From: Calycina herbarum
Lineage: Eukaryota > Ascomycota > Leotiomycetes > Helotiales > Pezizellaceae
Reading direction: 5' to 3'
Assembly: GCA_001414485.1 (NCBI GenBank)
Contig: LLEY01000315.1
Span: 1-33,727, forward strand
Length of the DNA stretch: 33,727 nt
Positions 32,601 through 33,727 of the stretch are shown here, one piece after another (the first letter of the stretch is position 1; the number at the start of each line of letters is the position of its first letter). The notes under the pieces are model-generated. The model made no database searches. It was not told where the DNA came from and was given only the letters and a program-made list of their open reading frames with translations. A program made the position numbers and the translations under genes.

Positions 32601-33727
32601 CTCAGTCGCCGAGTAGCTTTTCATAGGTTTGCAAGTCTGCAGTTCGGAAAGTCCGGCTATTGGGCAATGCAATATTGGAAATATTACCTGGTGACGAGGT
32701 TGAGCCTCATTATCTAACCCACACTCTTTTCTTTAGACCTATGACGTCCCCCTCTTCGGGCTGCCACCACACCCTCTTTTTCATATGAATGCGCCCGAGG
32801 CTGGTGGGAAGGACAAAGTTCTTACTCTATGGGTACGCTAATGTATGGTATTTTGTGGATGGTGTGGTAGTGCGTTAGCTGCCAAGTGTCATATGGGAAT
32901 GTCGATCACCGTTGCAGTTTTCTCGTCGCAAGGCTCGGAGGATGTTGCGACACTTTTGGATTTGTTGGTTTGAAGCAGAGGCACGGATTGTTGTCAAACA
33001 GTCTGTTCTTAATCAAACCACCAAGGGCTTTGTTCCATTGCATCATACGAGATATCTGTGCGCATTTAGTTGGATGGTTTGCTCGCTTAGGTTCTCGGAG
33101 AGAGAGGCTTACGGTGGACTGGTAGGCAGGTACGTGTACGGTCTTTACTGCCGATTTCACGTCCACGGCGGGAGAGAAATGATACTCGTGCCCGGGTACT
33201 TGTAACTGTTTTTGGCCATCAACTCTAAACCCCTTCTTATTAGCCCTCTCACTCACCGCATAAAAAGAAGATAGAATTCCACATACACATGTTCCTCTGG
33301 AGCACATCTTTCTCTCTTCCCAGAGCAATTGATAAACTGATATCTTGGGAACAAAATCTCTAGGAATACTCTCATCAATATCCCGGCCGTAGGGCAGACA
33401 AAATGTTATTTTGGCGAAGCTATGTCCTGTATTAGAAAGGGGTTTGGAAAGCACCGTGCTGCCATCAGAGAAGTCCTTTTCGATTTCCCCCCTTTTTTTG
33501 CCCATGATTTTGAGGCGAAGAGGGAGGTCGTGGGGAGGGGAGGGGGTGGGGTGGTGACTTGCCACAGGCTGGGAGGGCAAGCTGGGCAAGCTGGGCCATT
33601 CAGGATAAGAAAGAGAGAGGGGGTTGATGGTATATTTTGATTTGGATAGATTGCTTTTGATCTTATGTTTAGGGGAATGAATAGATTGTGCTAGGGCTGG
33701 TGGAGAGGGGGCGGGGGGGGGGGGGGG
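29626..33727. other. Promoter of the proline-rich gene, then a long gene-poor right end
   Basis: The first few hundred bases should be the leader and promoter of the proline-rich gene. A 10-base unit (GAGCAGGTTG) is repeated at 29998-30020. Beyond that I find no gene I can support. A TATA-like CATATAAAATA at 30809-30819 precedes only a 67-codon frame (30924-31127) without motifs. The minus-strand frame 32906-33505 (199 aa from an ATG) and the overlapping frames at 31334-31982 show no recognisable domains. The last 17-20 bases are almost all G. Confidence 0.45.

Noticed and set aside
32906..33589. 227-codon minus-strand frame at the right end
   Set aside because: The reported start is TTG and the first ATG is at 33505. 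The sequence shows no domain and turns low-complexity, so it is too weak to call.

Overview
The window looks like nuclear DNA of a filamentous ascomycete (Pezizomycotina). Genes are compact and carry short introns of about 50-190 bp with GTRAGT-like donors, CTAAC/CTGAC branch sites and YAG acceptors. Neighbouring genes lie on both strands without operons, and the recognisable proteins (Mdm10, Mrt4, U1-70K, mL43, a ZIP transporter, a cytosolic GH13 amylase, triosephosphate isomerase) have fungal character. A leotiomycete is possible, but I cannot prove class-level placement from sequence alone.

Left part (1-8200): an intracellular alpha-amylase (minus strand, five exons, 504 aa) is divergent from a large, very acidic 1036-aa protein with one transmembrane helix and a possible CxH/CxxC metal site. 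Behind it lie a nested duplication (7534-7844) and a possible 44-aa spliced peptide gene.

Middle (8.2-15.6 kb): a gene-poor stretch of about 7 kb with no convincing coding region. It holds bulged hairpins, a strongly degenerate array of related units built round a CTAGG...CCTAG core (about 11.1-12.65 kb) inside a G-poor top strand, a diverged direct and inverted repeat cluster (14.03-14.30 kb), microsatellites, a MITE-like element with perfect 33-bp terminal inverted repeats (14624-14933), and a further diverged repeat pair. A ZIP-family metal transporter (minus strand) closes this region, and another gene-poor stretch (about 17.3-19.3 kb) follows it.

Housekeeping cluster (19.3-29.6 kb): Mdm10 (minus) and Mrt4 (plus) are divergent. 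Mrt4 converges on U1-70K (minus), which is divergent from mitochondrial ribosomal protein mL43 (plus). A small membrane protein (minus), triosephosphate isomerase (minus) and a proline/RS-rich protein (minus) follow. I derived each exon structure below by finding donor, branch and acceptor sites that restore the expected protein in frame. The gene products serve mitochondria (Mdm10, mL43), ribosome assembly (Mrt4), splicing (U1-70K) and glycolysis (TPI). They share neighbourhoods and bidirectional promoters rather than one pathway.

Right end (29.7-33.7 kb): I find no supported gene. The window ends in a G homopolymer that may be a low-quality contig end.
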